Position numbers and translations under genes: made by a program. The notes beneath the pieces were generated by a model that was given only the letters and a program-made list of their open reading frames with translations, did no database searches and was not told where the DNA came from. A DNA stretch of 56,205 nucleotides from an uncultured Granulosicoccaceae bacterium (GTDB lineage Bacteria; Pseudomonadota; Gammaproteobacteria; Granulosicoccales; Granulosicoccaceae), in assembly GCA_937998875.1 (NCBI GenBank), contig CALLBO010000047.1, positions 1 to 56,205 of the forward strand. The letters run 5' to 3'. This document shows positions 19,091-27,826 of the stretch, piece after piece (position 1 is the stretch's first letter; each line of letters starts with the position of its first letter).

Positions 19091-19602
19091 TAACGTTCCT
19101 CTCTTTGTGCAGATGGTGGTACAGATGGTTTTACGCGTTTTTTATATTAATTCAAATGTGTCTGGAATAGAGCCTAAATTTAATTGAATCAAAATACCGA
19201 AATATAAGGCTACGGTATATCTGTATGATATTGTTGCATAAAAGACAACTCGATTAGTCTTCACAAGATTCCTGTCTGCGACAATGCGCTCCACTCTGAC
19301 ATCTGCATCGGCATCGGCTTGATATCGTCGCGTTGACAGTGCGTGCGCAAGCCCGGCAGTTTAGTATCCTGCAAATGGAGTGCACAGAATTCACCGGCGG
19401 CGCAGATGCCATTGCCGAAACCGGACATCGCACTTTCCACATGTGCACGTTCAATATTGCTCGACCCAACCAATGCTCCGGTTCTCCTTATTCAAGGCGC
19501 AACAGGAGTTTATATGCAACAGGAGCCATAGTGGTGCATGGAGGCGGCTATTGAGCTCTTGCTTCACGTATCTCTTAACGTATTTCTTAAAGTATCGGTG
19601 GT
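19091..19602 (+). other. Gap between aapJ and the VOC gene; one unassigned ORF
   Basis: The AT-rich part at 19130-19260 should hold the aapJ promoter on the minus strand. At 19261-19473 the minus strand has a 70-codon ORF from a TTG start, with AAGGAG ten bases upstream. Its sequence (SSNIERAHVESAMSGFGNGI, then AAGEFCALHLQDTKLPGLRT) looks protein-like and may be a decayed gene piece, but I recognise no family. A 12-base near-tandem repeat (acgtatctctta/acgtatttctta) lies at 19566-19589, and the nonamer caacaggag occurs twice near 19490-19530. Nothing else is evident. Confidence 0.4.
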
Positions 19603-20238
19603 TTAATCAAGGGTCACCGGCCCGGTTGAAGTATTAAACGTAAACGAAAGTCCTATCTCTCCTTTGGTTACAGTGGCAAGATTATCAACGTGCAACTGTT
19701 TTAACTGCTCTTGCAGTTTTTCCGGTTCAGGATGCGACAGGTTCACGGAGCTAAGTGTTATGCCAAGATCTTGCTGGCCGGTACTTGGATGTGGTCCGGG
19801 AGACCATTCGATAAAAGCCGGTATAAGACCCGCTTCCGGCAAGTGTCCGTCTGCGGGTACGGTCAATCTCCATGACCGATCCCCGCGGGTGAAAGTGACG
19901 ATCTCACCCAGGTCTATCGCACTTGCGGTAACTAATGTATCGAGATCATCTGTGTTAACTACCCAGCACAGTGCGCGTGGCCGTTCAGCTAAGCGCTTCA
20001 AGGTGTTTGGGTCATCTAGCGTGAACCAGCGAGCTCTGTTCGGTGCGGGTGCTTCGGGATCCTGAGCGATCAACTCAAAGAAACTTTCATTGCCAGCTTG
20101 CATGACTTTGTTATGGGTGCTCATTAAATCGTGTTTGCTGCCTTGAGAGAGTGTGACACCAAGGTTTGCCTGCATGGCAACTACACCATTTTCAAGTGTA
20201 TCCGTGCCGATAGCTACATGATCAATTTTGTTTTTCAT
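19603..20238 (-). CDS. Glyoxalase-like (VOC) domain protein
   Basis: The 211-residue protein begins IDHVAIGTDTLENGVVAMQANLGV, the classic first beta-alpha of a vicinal-oxygen-chelate fold, with H7 as the usual metal ligand and FFELIAQDPEAPAP as the second strand region. It resembles the Glyoxalase_3-type proteins that also carry a conserved second half (PGPHPSTGQQDLGI). Members are lyases, isomerases or dioxygenases, and this one's reaction is unknown. It is divergent from the molybdenum reductase gene and may serve the same pathway. No signal peptide is present. Confidence 0.8.
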   Translation of the reverse strand: MKNKIDHVAIGTDTLENGVVAMQANLGVTLSQGSKHDLMSTHNKVMQAGNESFFELIAQDPEAPAPNRARWFTLDDPNTLKRLAERPRALCWVVNTDDLDTLVTASAIDLGEIVTFTRGDRSWRLTVPADGHLPEAGLIPAFIEWSPGPHPSTGQQDLGITLSSVNLSHPEPEKLQEQLKQLHVDNLATVTKGEIGLSFTFNTSTGPVTLD

Positions 20239-20596
20239 TGTCAGCGGTTTTGAGTTGGTTGTTCTGATGTTTGATTGGAGTTGTTAGCCAGACACTTTTA
20301 TCCAGAGGTGTAAACAGCAAATCGCCTGATCCAGATCAGAGTGCATGGTGGCAATATCGATAAAAGCCGATGCTAAATTGAACCATCGATTTACTTCTTT
20401 CTACTCAGATGCTGTGCGGTCGGGTGAGATGTTGCACCAGAATTTCAGGAATCTGCAGCTATATACCAATGCCCAAGTGCTCCGGTGCTGCAAAGACCAA
20501 GCGGTCGCTGATTTGAGCGCATTGATCTGTAAGAATGACACTCTGGATATTTTGTGTCAATATTTGGAATCTGTGTTCTATATAGCGAAACAATTG
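20239..20596 (+). other. Divergent promoter region between the VOC and BisC-like genes
   Basis: These 358 bases separate two divergent genes. The plus frame of the reductase stays open back to ATG 20345, adding 84 residues (MVAISIKADAKLNHRF and on) that do not resemble the start of any BisC/TorA enzyme. I treat it as untranslated or regulatory, but a real extension cannot be excluded. I saw no convincing terminator or strong promoter. Confidence 0.4.
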
Positions 20597-22945
20597 ATGG
20601 CTGCACGTTCAGGACGGCTCACATCAAATCACTGGGGTTTAGGGATCGTAGAATCTCATCAAGGTCAGTTGCTTGGTGTGTCAGGGCATCCCCAGGATCC
20701 ACAACCGTCGCCTATTAATGAAAATATCGCTAGCAGTCTCAATGGCTCCGCGCGTGTGCTTAAGCCAACAGTCCGTACCGGCTGGCTGAATGCCCGAACA
20801 GGCCAAAGTGATGGCAATAACATCGCGCCGGATGGCAAACGTGGCAAGGATGGCTTTACCGAGGTCAGTTGGGAGGTTGCGCTTAAGTTAATTGCCGATG
20901 AGTTGCAAAGGCTCAAAACGGACCACTGTAACGAAAGTATTTTTGCGGGTTCATACGGCTGGTCAAGTGCCGGACGCTTTCATCATGCGCAGAGTCAGCT
21001 GAAGCGCTTTCTCAATACCATTGGAGGTTTTGTTGCCTCAGATGGAAACTACAGTTACAACGCAGCGCTGGTACTGATGCCGCATATAGTTGGTCACTAT
21101 CGGCAGCATGTGGCTGAATCAACCCGATGGAATGTGATAGCAGAGCACACTAAGCTGGTTGTGATGTTTGGTGGGATTGCAGAGCGCAATACGCAAGTCT
21201 GCGATGGCGGAATATCGCGCCACCGCACACCGGATAACATGGCTGCCTGTGCCAAGGCTGGAGTGCAGTTTGTTAACTTTAGTCCGTTAAGACAAGACGC
21301 AGCAGATTCACTGAATGCCAGGTGGTTGCCACCACTACCGGGATCTGACACCGCGATCATGTTGGGGCTTGCACACACATTAATCACCGAAGGCTTGCAT
21401 GATACTGATTTTCTTACTCAATATACCGTGGGCTTTGAAATAGTATCTGCCTACATTAAAGGTGTTAAAGATAATCAACCTAAAAGTGCTGACTGGGCAT
21501 CTGAATTGTCCGGTATAGATGCCGATGTCATTCGTCAACTTGCCAGGGATATGGCTGCTGGCAGGACCATGATCTGCACGGCTGCGGGTGTGCAACGTGG
21601 AGATTATGGTGAGCAGCCATTGTGGATGACAGTAACACTGGCAGCCATGCTCGGACAGATTGGCTTGCCTGGTGGTGGTTACACAATCGGTTATGGGGTA
21701 AACGGCAACATAGGTAGTGTGGAGCGATTGTTTCCGTGGGCCGCACTTCCGCAAGGTAACAACCCGGTTTCGACCGTTATCCCGGTTGCAATGATAACGG
21801 AGCTGCTAACCGGGCCGAATGAGGCATATCAATACAACGGCCAAACCCACATCTTTCCCGATACCAGACTGGTCTGGTGGGCAGGTGGCAATCCCTTTCA
21901 TCATCATCAGGATCTAAACCGGTTACGTGCCGCGTTTCAGAAGCCTGAAACGATCATCGTCAATGAAATCAACTGGACGTCAACAGCGCGGCATGCCGAT
22001 ATCATATTGCCGGTAGCCTCATCATTAGAAAGGCAGGACTTCGGCGGGGGAAAGTCAGATGATGCGCTGGTGCCAATGCCTGCACATGCCACACCGGCCG
22101 GAGATGCCCGAACCGAGTACGCTATTTATACGGAGCTTTCAAAGCTCATGAATACTGAACAGCAATTCACTGAAGGCAGAACAGAGGAGCAGTGGCTCAG
22201 GACACTATGGCAGCGAACACAGGAAAACGGCAGGCAGGCATCGGTAGAACTTCCGGACTGGGAAGAATTCATCAGCGGTGATGTTATTAATGTACCCGAC
22301 CCGTCACCGAATCAGGTGTTTTTGGCAGACTATCGGCGGGATCCGGTTGAGCATAAGTTATCCACTCCCAGTGGCAGGATTGAACTTTTCTCAGAAACAA
22401 TAGAAAGCTTTAATTTACCTGATTGTCGTGGTCACGCTCACTGGTACCCGATGCGTGATGTCGCTGAAGGTGAGCAGTTAGACTATCCGATATATCTATT
22501 GTCAGGTCAGCCAAAGACGCGCTTGCATAGCCAGTACGACAATGGTGACTACAGTATGGAGTATAAGATTAAGGGCAGGGAACCTGTGCTGATAAACCCG
22601 CTCGATGCAGCGGCGCGTGGTATCGCAGACGCAGACGTTATAGAAATATTTAATAAGCGAGGCAGGTGCCTTGCCGGCGCTAAAGTAACGGAGGATATTC
22701 GGCAGGGCTGCATATTCTTATGGACGGGCGCGTGGTACGACCCGGACGATAATGCAACGCAAAACCGCGACCGTCACGGAAATCCCAATGTGCTCACGCA
22801 CGATCTACGAACATCCAGTCTGTCTCAAAGCCCGGCGGCCCACTCTGCATTAGTACAGATACGAAAATTCAGTGGTGAAATACCACCTATAACTGTTCAT
22901 GTTGCACCTCTGGCCGTTACTGACAATGGAGGTATCGGTGGCTGA
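20597..22945 (+). CDS. Molybdopterin S-/N-oxide reductase (BisC/TorA/DMSO-reductase family)
   Basis: From ATG 20597 the protein is 782 residues, the normal size for BisC. Family marks are SYGWSSAGRFHHAQSQLKRF and the ligand region SDGNYSYNAALVLMPHIVG, with S153 in the place of the Mo-ligand serine of DMSO reductase, and the C-terminal molybdopterin-binding LSGQPKTRLHSQYDNG. There is no 4Fe-4S cysteine motif, as expected for this branch. No Tat signal is present, so it should be cytosolic like biotin/methionine sulfoxide reductase. It would reduce a sulfoxide or N-oxide. An in-frame ATG at 20345 exists but gives a non-family N-terminus. It overlaps the IclR gene and heads the organosulfur-like run. 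Confidence 0.92.
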   Translation: MAARSGRLTSNHWGLGIVESHQGQLLGVSGHPQDPQPSPINENIASSLNGSARVLKPTVRTGWLNARTGQSDGNNIAPDGKRGKDGFTEVSWEVALKLIADELQRLKTDHCNESIFAGSYGWSSAGRFHHAQSQLKRFLNTIGGFVASDGNYSYNAALVLMPHIVGHYRQHVAESTRWNVIAEHTKLVVMFGGIAERNTQVCDGGISRHRTPDNMAACAKAGVQFVNFSPLRQDAADSLNARWLPPLPGSDTAIMLGLAHTLITEGLHDTDFLTQYTVGFEIVSAYIKGVKDNQPKSADWASELSGIDADVIRQLARDMAAGRTMICTAAGVQRGDYGEQPLWMTVTLAAMLGQIGLPGGGYTIGYGVNGNIGSVERLFPWAALPQGNNPVSTVIPVAMITELLTGPNEAYQYNGQTHIFPDTRLVWWAGGNPFHHHQDLNRLRAAFQKPETIIVNEINWTSTARHADIILPVASSLERQDFGGGKSDDALVPMPAHATPAGDARTEYAIYTELSKLMNTEQQFTEGRTEEQWLRTLWQRTQENGRQASVELPDWEEFISGDVINVPDPSPNQVFLADYRRDPVEHKLSTPSGRIELFSETIESFNLPDCRGHAHWYPMRDVAEGEQLDYPIYLLSGQPKTRLHSQYDNGDYSMEYKIKGREPVLINPLDAAARGIADADVIEIFNKRGRCLAGAKVTEDIRQGCIFLWTGAWYDPDDNATQNRDRHGNPNVLTHDLRTSSLSQSPAAHSALVQIRKFSGEIPPITVHVAPLAVTDNGGIGG

Positions 22946-23705
22946 AGAAATTACTACACCCAAGGTTGATTCAACACTCTCCAAGGGACTGGCGATACTG
23001 GAAAAACTGGCGGCCGCCAGTGAAGGCAGAGGTGTGACAGAGCTATCACGTGAACTCGCATTGACCAAGTCAAATACGTTTCGCCTGTTACAGACTCTGA
23101 AGGCACTGGGGTATGTGAAGCACGGTAGTGACAAACGCTACTCTGCCACTTTAAAAACATGGCAGGTAGGCCGGCAGTCGATTGAGAATCTGAACCTGCG
23201 TGAAATAGCCATGCCGGAAATGACTCAACTTTCAGAACAGACTGGAGAAGCGATCTATCTTGCCGTGCCGGAAAATATGTCTGTAATTTATGTACATAAG
23301 ATCGATGGATTAAAACCCATAAGATCCTGGAATCGGATTGGAGGCAGTGCACCGATTCATTGTGTTGGTACCGGTAAGGCATTACTGGCCGCTAATTACG
23401 ATCAACTGCGGGACACTGTGAAACACACTCTTACTAAACACACCGATAAAACCCATATATCGATCGAAGCACTTGATGCAGACATGGAGTTGACGATTAA
23501 GCGGGGTTACGCCATTGACACAGGAGAGTTTAGAGATCGTATTCTGAGTTTTGGTGCGGTGATTCGATTGCCAGATAAAGCAGCCATAGCGGCATTGGGT
23601 ATCTCATTGCCAGATGTGAATTTGGCGGCTAATGGTGAACGAGAGTTGGGTGAGTTAGTCCTTAAGGCAGCAGATAGCGTGTCTGAAAAACTGTTACGCC
23701 GGTGA
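22938..23705 (+). CDS. IclR-family transcriptional regulator
   Basis: With the GTG at 22938, five bases after GGAGG, the protein has 255 residues; the ATG at 22926 lacks a good site. An N-terminal winged helix (STLSKGLAILEKLAAASEGRGVTELSRELALTKSNTFRLL) is followed by the IclR effector domain (GEAIYLAVPENMSVIYVHKIDG, IHCVGTGKALLA, and RGYAIDTGEFRDRILSFGAVI). It usually represses or activates adjacent catabolic genes in response to a small organic acid. The start lies inside the 3' end of the reductase gene, so the two are translated together. It likely controls the run up to 31103. Confidence 0.93.
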   Translation: MAEEITTPKVDSTLSKGLAILEKLAAASEGRGVTELSRELALTKSNTFRLLQTLKALGYVKHGSDKRYSATLKTWQVGRQSIENLNLREIAMPEMTQLSEQTGEAIYLAVPENMSVIYVHKIDGLKPIRSWNRIGGSAPIHCVGTGKALLAANYDQLRDTVKHTLTKHTDKTHISIEALDADMELTIKRGYAIDTGEFRDRILSFGAVIRLPDKAAIAALGISLPDVNLAANGERELGELVLKAADSVSEKLLRR

Positions 23706-23823
23706 AAAACAGTTAATGATATTTGTGCTGTTATATGAAACGGGTATAACGTGTTTTGACACGTCAGTAGATCGAGTGACACAATGTTTATATGCCGTTT
23801 ATTCCCGTTGTTAATAAAGGTAC

Positions 23824-25104
23824 TTGTATCAAGTGACTGCTAACCCGGTATCGCTGTGGAATGTATCAGCGGAAGAAAAGGACTACAGCAACACCTTTGT
23901 CGCCAGCGGTAAGGTAGACGTTGCCATTGTCGGGGGCGGCTTCACTGGTCTTTCTACCGCACTCCACAGTGCAGAACGCGGTCTGTCAGCTCACGTACTT
24001 GAGGCCAGACAGATTGGCTATGGCGGATCCGGGCGTAACTGTGGCCTGGTCAATGCAGCGCTCTGGTTACCACCGCAGGATGTCCGAAAACAACTGGGGG
24101 AAACTTATGGGCCGCGTTTTATAGAACAGTTTGGCAAAGGTCCCGAATATGTTTTCTCCCTAATTGAAAAACACCAGATGCGTTGTGAGGTAACACGCAC
24201 CGGGACTATCCATGCAGCACACTCACCGGGCGGCTATCGCGAATTAAAAGGACGTGCAGAAGAGTGGAAGCGCCTTGGCGAGCCGGTAGACCTCATTGAA
24301 CGCGATGCGGTATCTGAGTTGATTGGTACCGATGTCTTTCATGGAGGCTTGCTTGATCATCGTGCAGGAACGATCAACCCGATGGGCTATTGTCGCGGTT
24401 TAGCACGCGCTGCAATGGGTGCGGGGGCTTCTATCAGTACGGGTGTCAAAGCAACCAGACTCACCAGAAACAATGATGAATGGCTGATCGAGACTGATCA
24501 GGGGGAACTCCGTGCAAACGCCGTGATACTTGGCACCAACGCTTACACAGATGAATTATGGCCTGACCTTAAAAAAGCTTTTACCATAATTCACTATTTT
24601 CAATTGGCAACCACGCCATTAGGAAAAAACGCATCACACATACTGCCGGGTAAGCAGGGATTGTGGGATACCGCGCAAATCATGTTTAACTATCGCCGTG
24701 ACGCATTTGATCGATTGTTAATCGGCAGCATGGGAACCATTGTTGGCGGTAAAGACAAAGGCTTGTCACAGCGCTGGGCAAGAAAACAGATAAAGAGAAT
24801 TTTTCCGGACCTCGGCGAAGTCGAGTTTGAAGAAGCCTGGTATGGTCAAATTGCGATGACGCCAGATCATCTGCCACGGATCTATGAACTCGATAATAAT
24901 CTCTACACGCCAATTGGTTATAACGGGCGTGGCATTACTACAGGTACGGTTTTTGGCAAAGCGATGGCAGAACTGCTAACGGGGGCTGACAAAGCCGACC
25001 TGCCGCTGCCTATTACTCCGCTGACTACTGTTCCGAGTGCGCCGTTTTACAAACGGCTGTATCAAACTGCTTTTACAGCGAATCAGCTTATCAGAAGTAT
25101 CTGA
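23824..25104 (+). CDS. FAD-dependent amine oxidoreductase (DAO family, PuuB/OrdL-like)
   Basis: The 426-residue protein has its FAD site at VDVAIVGGGFTGLSTALHSAERG (~32-54), followed by the OrdL-type SGRNCGLVNAALWLPP region. The C-terminal IGYNGRGITTGTVFGKAMAELL closes the FAD site. This subgroup includes gamma-glutamylputrescine oxidase and oxidises primary or secondary amines to aldehydes or imines. Translation starts at TTG 23824 (AAAGG four bases upstream) or GTG 23833; neither is certain. It precedes an SDR that could handle a carbonyl product. The 118 bases before it may hold a promoter controlled by the IclR protein. Confidence 0.9.
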   Translation: MYQVTANPVSLWNVSAEEKDYSNTFVASGKVDVAIVGGGFTGLSTALHSAERGLSAHVLEARQIGYGGSGRNCGLVNAALWLPPQDVRKQLGETYGPRFIEQFGKGPEYVFSLIEKHQMRCEVTRTGTIHAAHSPGGYRELKGRAEEWKRLGEPVDLIERDAVSELIGTDVFHGGLLDHRAGTINPMGYCRGLARAAMGAGASISTGVKATRLTRNNDEWLIETDQGELRANAVILGTNAYTDELWPDLKKAFTIIHYFQLATTPLGKNASHILPGKQGLWDTAQIMFNYRRDAFDRLLIGSMGTIVGGKDKGLSQRWARKQIKRIFPDLGEVEFEEAWYGQIAMTPDHLPRIYELDNNLYTPIGYNGRGITTGTVFGKAMAELLTGADKADLPLPITPLTTVPSAPFYKRLYQTAFTANQLIRSI

Positions 25105-25150
25105 ACATGATTGATCGCTTCTTATAAATTAGTAAACAGGGTAATTTCAA

Positions 25151-25903
25151 ATGTCTAAAAAGCCATTGGCTTTAGTTACAGGTGGCGCTCAGGGTATCGG
25201 TTTTGCGTGTGCTGAAGCATTGGCGCAGGATGGCGCACAAATAGTGCTTTGTGACATCAATGAAGAAGGGGTTAAATCTGCTTCTGAAAAACTGGGTAGC
25301 AACACTGTTGCAATCACCTGCGATATGGGAGATGCGGATCAGATATCTGCCATGTTTGATCAAATAGAATCAGACTACGGCATAGTGGAGATACTGGTTA
25401 ATAATGCCGGTATTGCAATGCCGGGAGATTTTCTGGAAACCTCGCTTGAGCAGTTCAAAAAAGTTATTGATATCAATTTGATTGGCACCTACGTAGCTCT
25501 TCAGCGAGCCGCTAAAAGTATGGTGGCTCATAAGGTTGAAGGATCAATTATCAATATGTCGTCCATCAACGCTGTGGTAGCGATACCTTCTATTGCTGCC
25601 TACTGCGCATCCAAGGGTGGCGTTACACAGTTAACCAAGTCAGCCTCATTAGCGCTGGCACCTCATAATATTCGTGTTAATGCTGTTGGGCCGGGTTCTA
25701 TAGATACCGAGATGCTTGCGGGTGTTAATGCAAATCCGGACGCAATGAAAATGGTGATGTCCCGCACCCCGCTACAGCGAATTGGTGATGCGAGTGAAAT
25801 TGGAAATGTTGTGGCTTTTCTGGCGAGTAAAAAGGCAAGTTATATCACTGGCGAGACCATATATGTTGATGGTGGTCGTTTGGGCATGAATTACACCTGT
25901 TAG
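25151..25903 (+). CDS. Short-chain dehydrogenase/reductase
   Basis: A classical 250-residue SDR: TGGAQGIGFACAEAL for NAD(P) binding, NNAGIA near 84-89, catalytic S138 (NMSSINAV), Y151 and K155 (YCASKGG), and the C-terminal GETIYVDGGRLGMNY. D35 after strand 2 (VLCDINEEG) indicates a preference for NAD(H). It oxidises an alcohol or reduces a carbonyl, and the substrate is unknown. It lies 46 bases after the DAO gene, so the pair may act in sequence on the carbon skeleton left after deamination. Confidence 0.92.
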   Translation: MSKKPLALVTGGAQGIGFACAEALAQDGAQIVLCDINEEGVKSASEKLGSNTVAITCDMGDADQISAMFDQIESDYGIVEILVNNAGIAMPGDFLETSLEQFKKVIDINLIGTYVALQRAAKSMVAHKVEGSIINMSSINAVVAIPSIAAYCASKGGVTQLTKSASLALAPHNIRVNAVGPGSIDTEMLAGVNANPDAMKMVMSRTPLQRIGDASEIGNVVAFLASKKASYITGETIYVDGGRLGMNYTC

Positions 25904-26011
25904 CCTGGATTATTCACGAAATCGACGGCATCTCATTTGATCTTTGATTCCGCAGCAAATATTTTGCTTTTGCAAATATCAATAAGTATTCGACGCGAGA
26001 ATAATCCGGGC
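25903..26011. repeat. Separated inverted repeat upstream of the thiol dioxygenase gene
   Basis: GCCTGGATTATT (25903-25914) and AATAATCCGGGC (26000-26011) are inverted repeats with one mismatch, 85 bases apart. The space between is AT-rich, with a short hairpin GCAAA-TAT-TTTGC and a repeated GCAAATAT. It may be a regulator site pair or a long-range RNA stem between the SDR and the downstream genes. The evidence is only the symmetry. Confidence 0.3.
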
Positions 26012-26077
26012 TAGATAGATTAACTAAACAACACAGTCAAATTGTAGAGACTAACCAAAATCAACAAGGGAGAGCTT

Positions 26078-26641
26078 ATGCAAGCCTATGCACTGGATCA
26101 ATACATTGCAGACATTCGTCAAATTGTCTCCGAAGAAACAGACAATTATGCTATTACCAACAGGATCAAACCGCTGGCAGAAAAAATCACGGCCGAACGT
26201 AGTTGGTTTAAAAATCAGTATCGTGAAGTTGATGAGGAGCAGGGTTTCGGGCTGCATTTGCTACACGAAGAAGAGAATCATGATCTCGCGGTGTTTGTTA
26301 TCGCCTGGGCACCCGGTAGAGGGTTGGCGGCACACAATCACAAAACGTGGGCTGTGGTTTCCGGTATTGATGGGCAAGAGCACGAGACCAATTATGCCCG
26401 ACGTGATGACGGATCAAAGCAGGGTTTTGCTGACCTTGAGGTCACAGCGGAAGAGACACTATATCCGGGTAAGGCAGTCTGTTGTATGCCGGAAGACATC
26501 CACAGTGTCTGGAATAATGGCGAAGAGGTTGCCGTATCTCTACATACATACGGCAGACACCTTAACCACACCGGTCGGTCTGTGTTCGATGTGAGTGCCC
26601 AAACCGAATCTCCCTGTGTTGTTAAAGTTAAAGATGAATAA
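26078..26641 (+). CDS. Cysteine/3-mercaptopropionate dioxygenase-family thiol dioxygenase
   Basis: This 187-residue cupin has the residues expected of the CDO family. The iron triad is H86, H88 (AAHNHKTWAVV) and H142 (PEDIHSVWN), and the outer-sphere triad is S154, H156 and Y158 (VAVSLHTYG), almost the same numbers as in mammalian CDO. The HxHxxW form without a nearby Cys resembles the bacterial 3-mercaptopropionate type rather than the Cys-Tyr cross-linked CDO type. Such enzymes add O2 to a thiol to form a sulfinic acid. It lies four bases before a family III CoA-transferase gene and upstream of a sulfite-oxidase-family gene, supporting an organosulfur role. A divergent cupin with another thiol substrate is possible. 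Confidence 0.82.
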   Translation: MQAYALDQYIADIRQIVSEETDNYAITNRIKPLAEKITAERSWFKNQYREVDEEQGFGLHLLHEEENHDLAVFVIAWAPGRGLAAHNHKTWAVVSGIDGQEHETNYARRDDGSKQGFADLEVTAEETLYPGKAVCCMPEDIHSVWNNGEEVAVSLHTYGRHLNHTGRSVFDVSAQTESPCVVKVKDE

Positions 26642-26644
26642 ATA

Positions 26645-27826
26645 ATGAGTGAAGCGTCTTTGCCACTGAATGGTATCCGTGTACTTGAGTTCGGTCAGAT
26701 TGCGGCGGGGCCTTTTGCGGGTTCGTTGTTGGCAGATCTGGGCGCTGATGTGGTCAAGGTTGAACGGCCCGACGGCGGTGATGGTATGCGTTCATGGCCA
26801 CCTTTGTCTGAGAATAACAAAGGTGAAGTCTTCAGTGAAAATTTTGCGTCACTAAATCGCAACAAGCGCTCAATTACGGCCAACCTGAAAGATCCTGAAG
26901 ATGTACAACGCCTATTGGGACTTGCAAAGGTGTGTGATGTTGTTGTTGAGAATTTCCGGCCAGGTGTACTTGACAAGCTCGGGCTGGGCTACGAACAACT
27001 TTCGGAGGTTAATGACAATATAATCTACTGCTCCATTTCGGGCTATGGACAGACCGGCCCGTATGCCAGTAAAGGTGCATTCGACGTCACCGTACAGGCC
27101 ATGAGTGGTTTGATGAGCGTGACAGGTGAACAGGAGGGTAATCCGGTCAAGTGTGGGGTACCGGTGGGTGATTTTTGCGCAGGGCTTTATTCAGCCTATA
27201 CCATACTGGCGCGAACACTACAGGTTAGAGCGGGCGGCAAGGGTGGATATATAGACTGCTCGATGCTCGGTAGTCTGATTGGCGTTGCTGCATTGCAGAC
27301 GTCCGAATATTTCGGGAGCGGTGCGACACCACAAGCGCTTGGTTCGGCGCACCCGCGCAACGCCCCTTATAGAGCATTTAAAGCATCTGATGACTATTTT
27401 GTTGTTGCAGCAGGTAACGACAAGCTCTGGTCAGAGGTTGCCGATGCTGTTGGCCTGCCAGAGCTAACCGAAGATGCGCGTTTCATCACCCAGCAACAGC
27501 GCGCTATTAATCAGGATGAAATGCTGGCGCTGCTGCAACCGAAGTTTTCACAGCAAACAGCAGACTATTGGCTAAAAGAACTTGACCGCAGAGGTGTGCC
27601 TTGCTCACCTATCAATGACTATCCGCAGATTCTGAACAATGAACATGTAAAACATCTGCAGCTTGTACAGCCATTGAAACTTCCAAACGGTGTGGAAACG
27701 CTCACAACTGCGTTTCCGGTTGCGATGTCTGATATGGAATTCTCGATTCGCAAGCCTCCGCCGGATCTGGGGTCACACAATACCGAGGTTCAAGATGAAT
27801 GGCTAGCCAGGGAACTGCAATCGTGA
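26645..27826 (+). CDS. Family III CoA-transferase (CaiB/BaiF)
   Basis: The 393-residue protein shows the family III pattern: GIRVLEFGQIAAGPFAGSLLADLGADVVKVE at the N-terminus, NRNKRSI near 72, VENFRPGVLDKLGLGYE near 101, and the catalytic aspartate D147 in KGAFDVTVQAMSG, where the acyl-enzyme forms. It moves CoA from a donor such as succinyl-CoA to a carboxylic acid. Its stop overlaps the GTG of the crotonase gene (GTGA), and its start follows the dioxygenase by three bases, so these three form one translational unit. By analogy with the Act enzyme of 3-sulfinopropionate metabolism, it could activate a sulfinate-bearing acid. Confidence 0.93.
   Translation: MSEASLPLNGIRVLEFGQIAAGPFAGSLLADLGADVVKVERPDGGDGMRSWPPLSENNKGEVFSENFASLNRNKRSITANLKDPEDVQRLLGLAKVCDVVVENFRPGVLDKLGLGYEQLSEVNDNIIYCSISGYGQTGPYASKGAFDVTVQAMSGLMSVTGEQEGNPVKCGVPVGDFCAGLYSAYTILARTLQVRAGGKGGYIDCSMLGSLIGVAALQTSEYFGSGATPQALGSAHPRNAPYRAFKASDDYFVVAAGNDKLWSEVADAVGLPELTEDARFITQQQRAINQDEMLALLQPKFSQQTADYWLKELDRRGVPCSPINDYPQILNNEHVKHLQLVQPLKLPNGVETLTTAFPVAMSDMEFSIRKPPPDLGSHNTEVQDEWLARELQS

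Noticed and set aside
20345..20596. 84-residue N-terminal extension of the molybdenum reductase
   Set aside because: The added sequence does not resemble BisC/TorA N-termini, and the ATG at 20597 gives the normal family start and length. It is left as upstream sequence, though not excluded.
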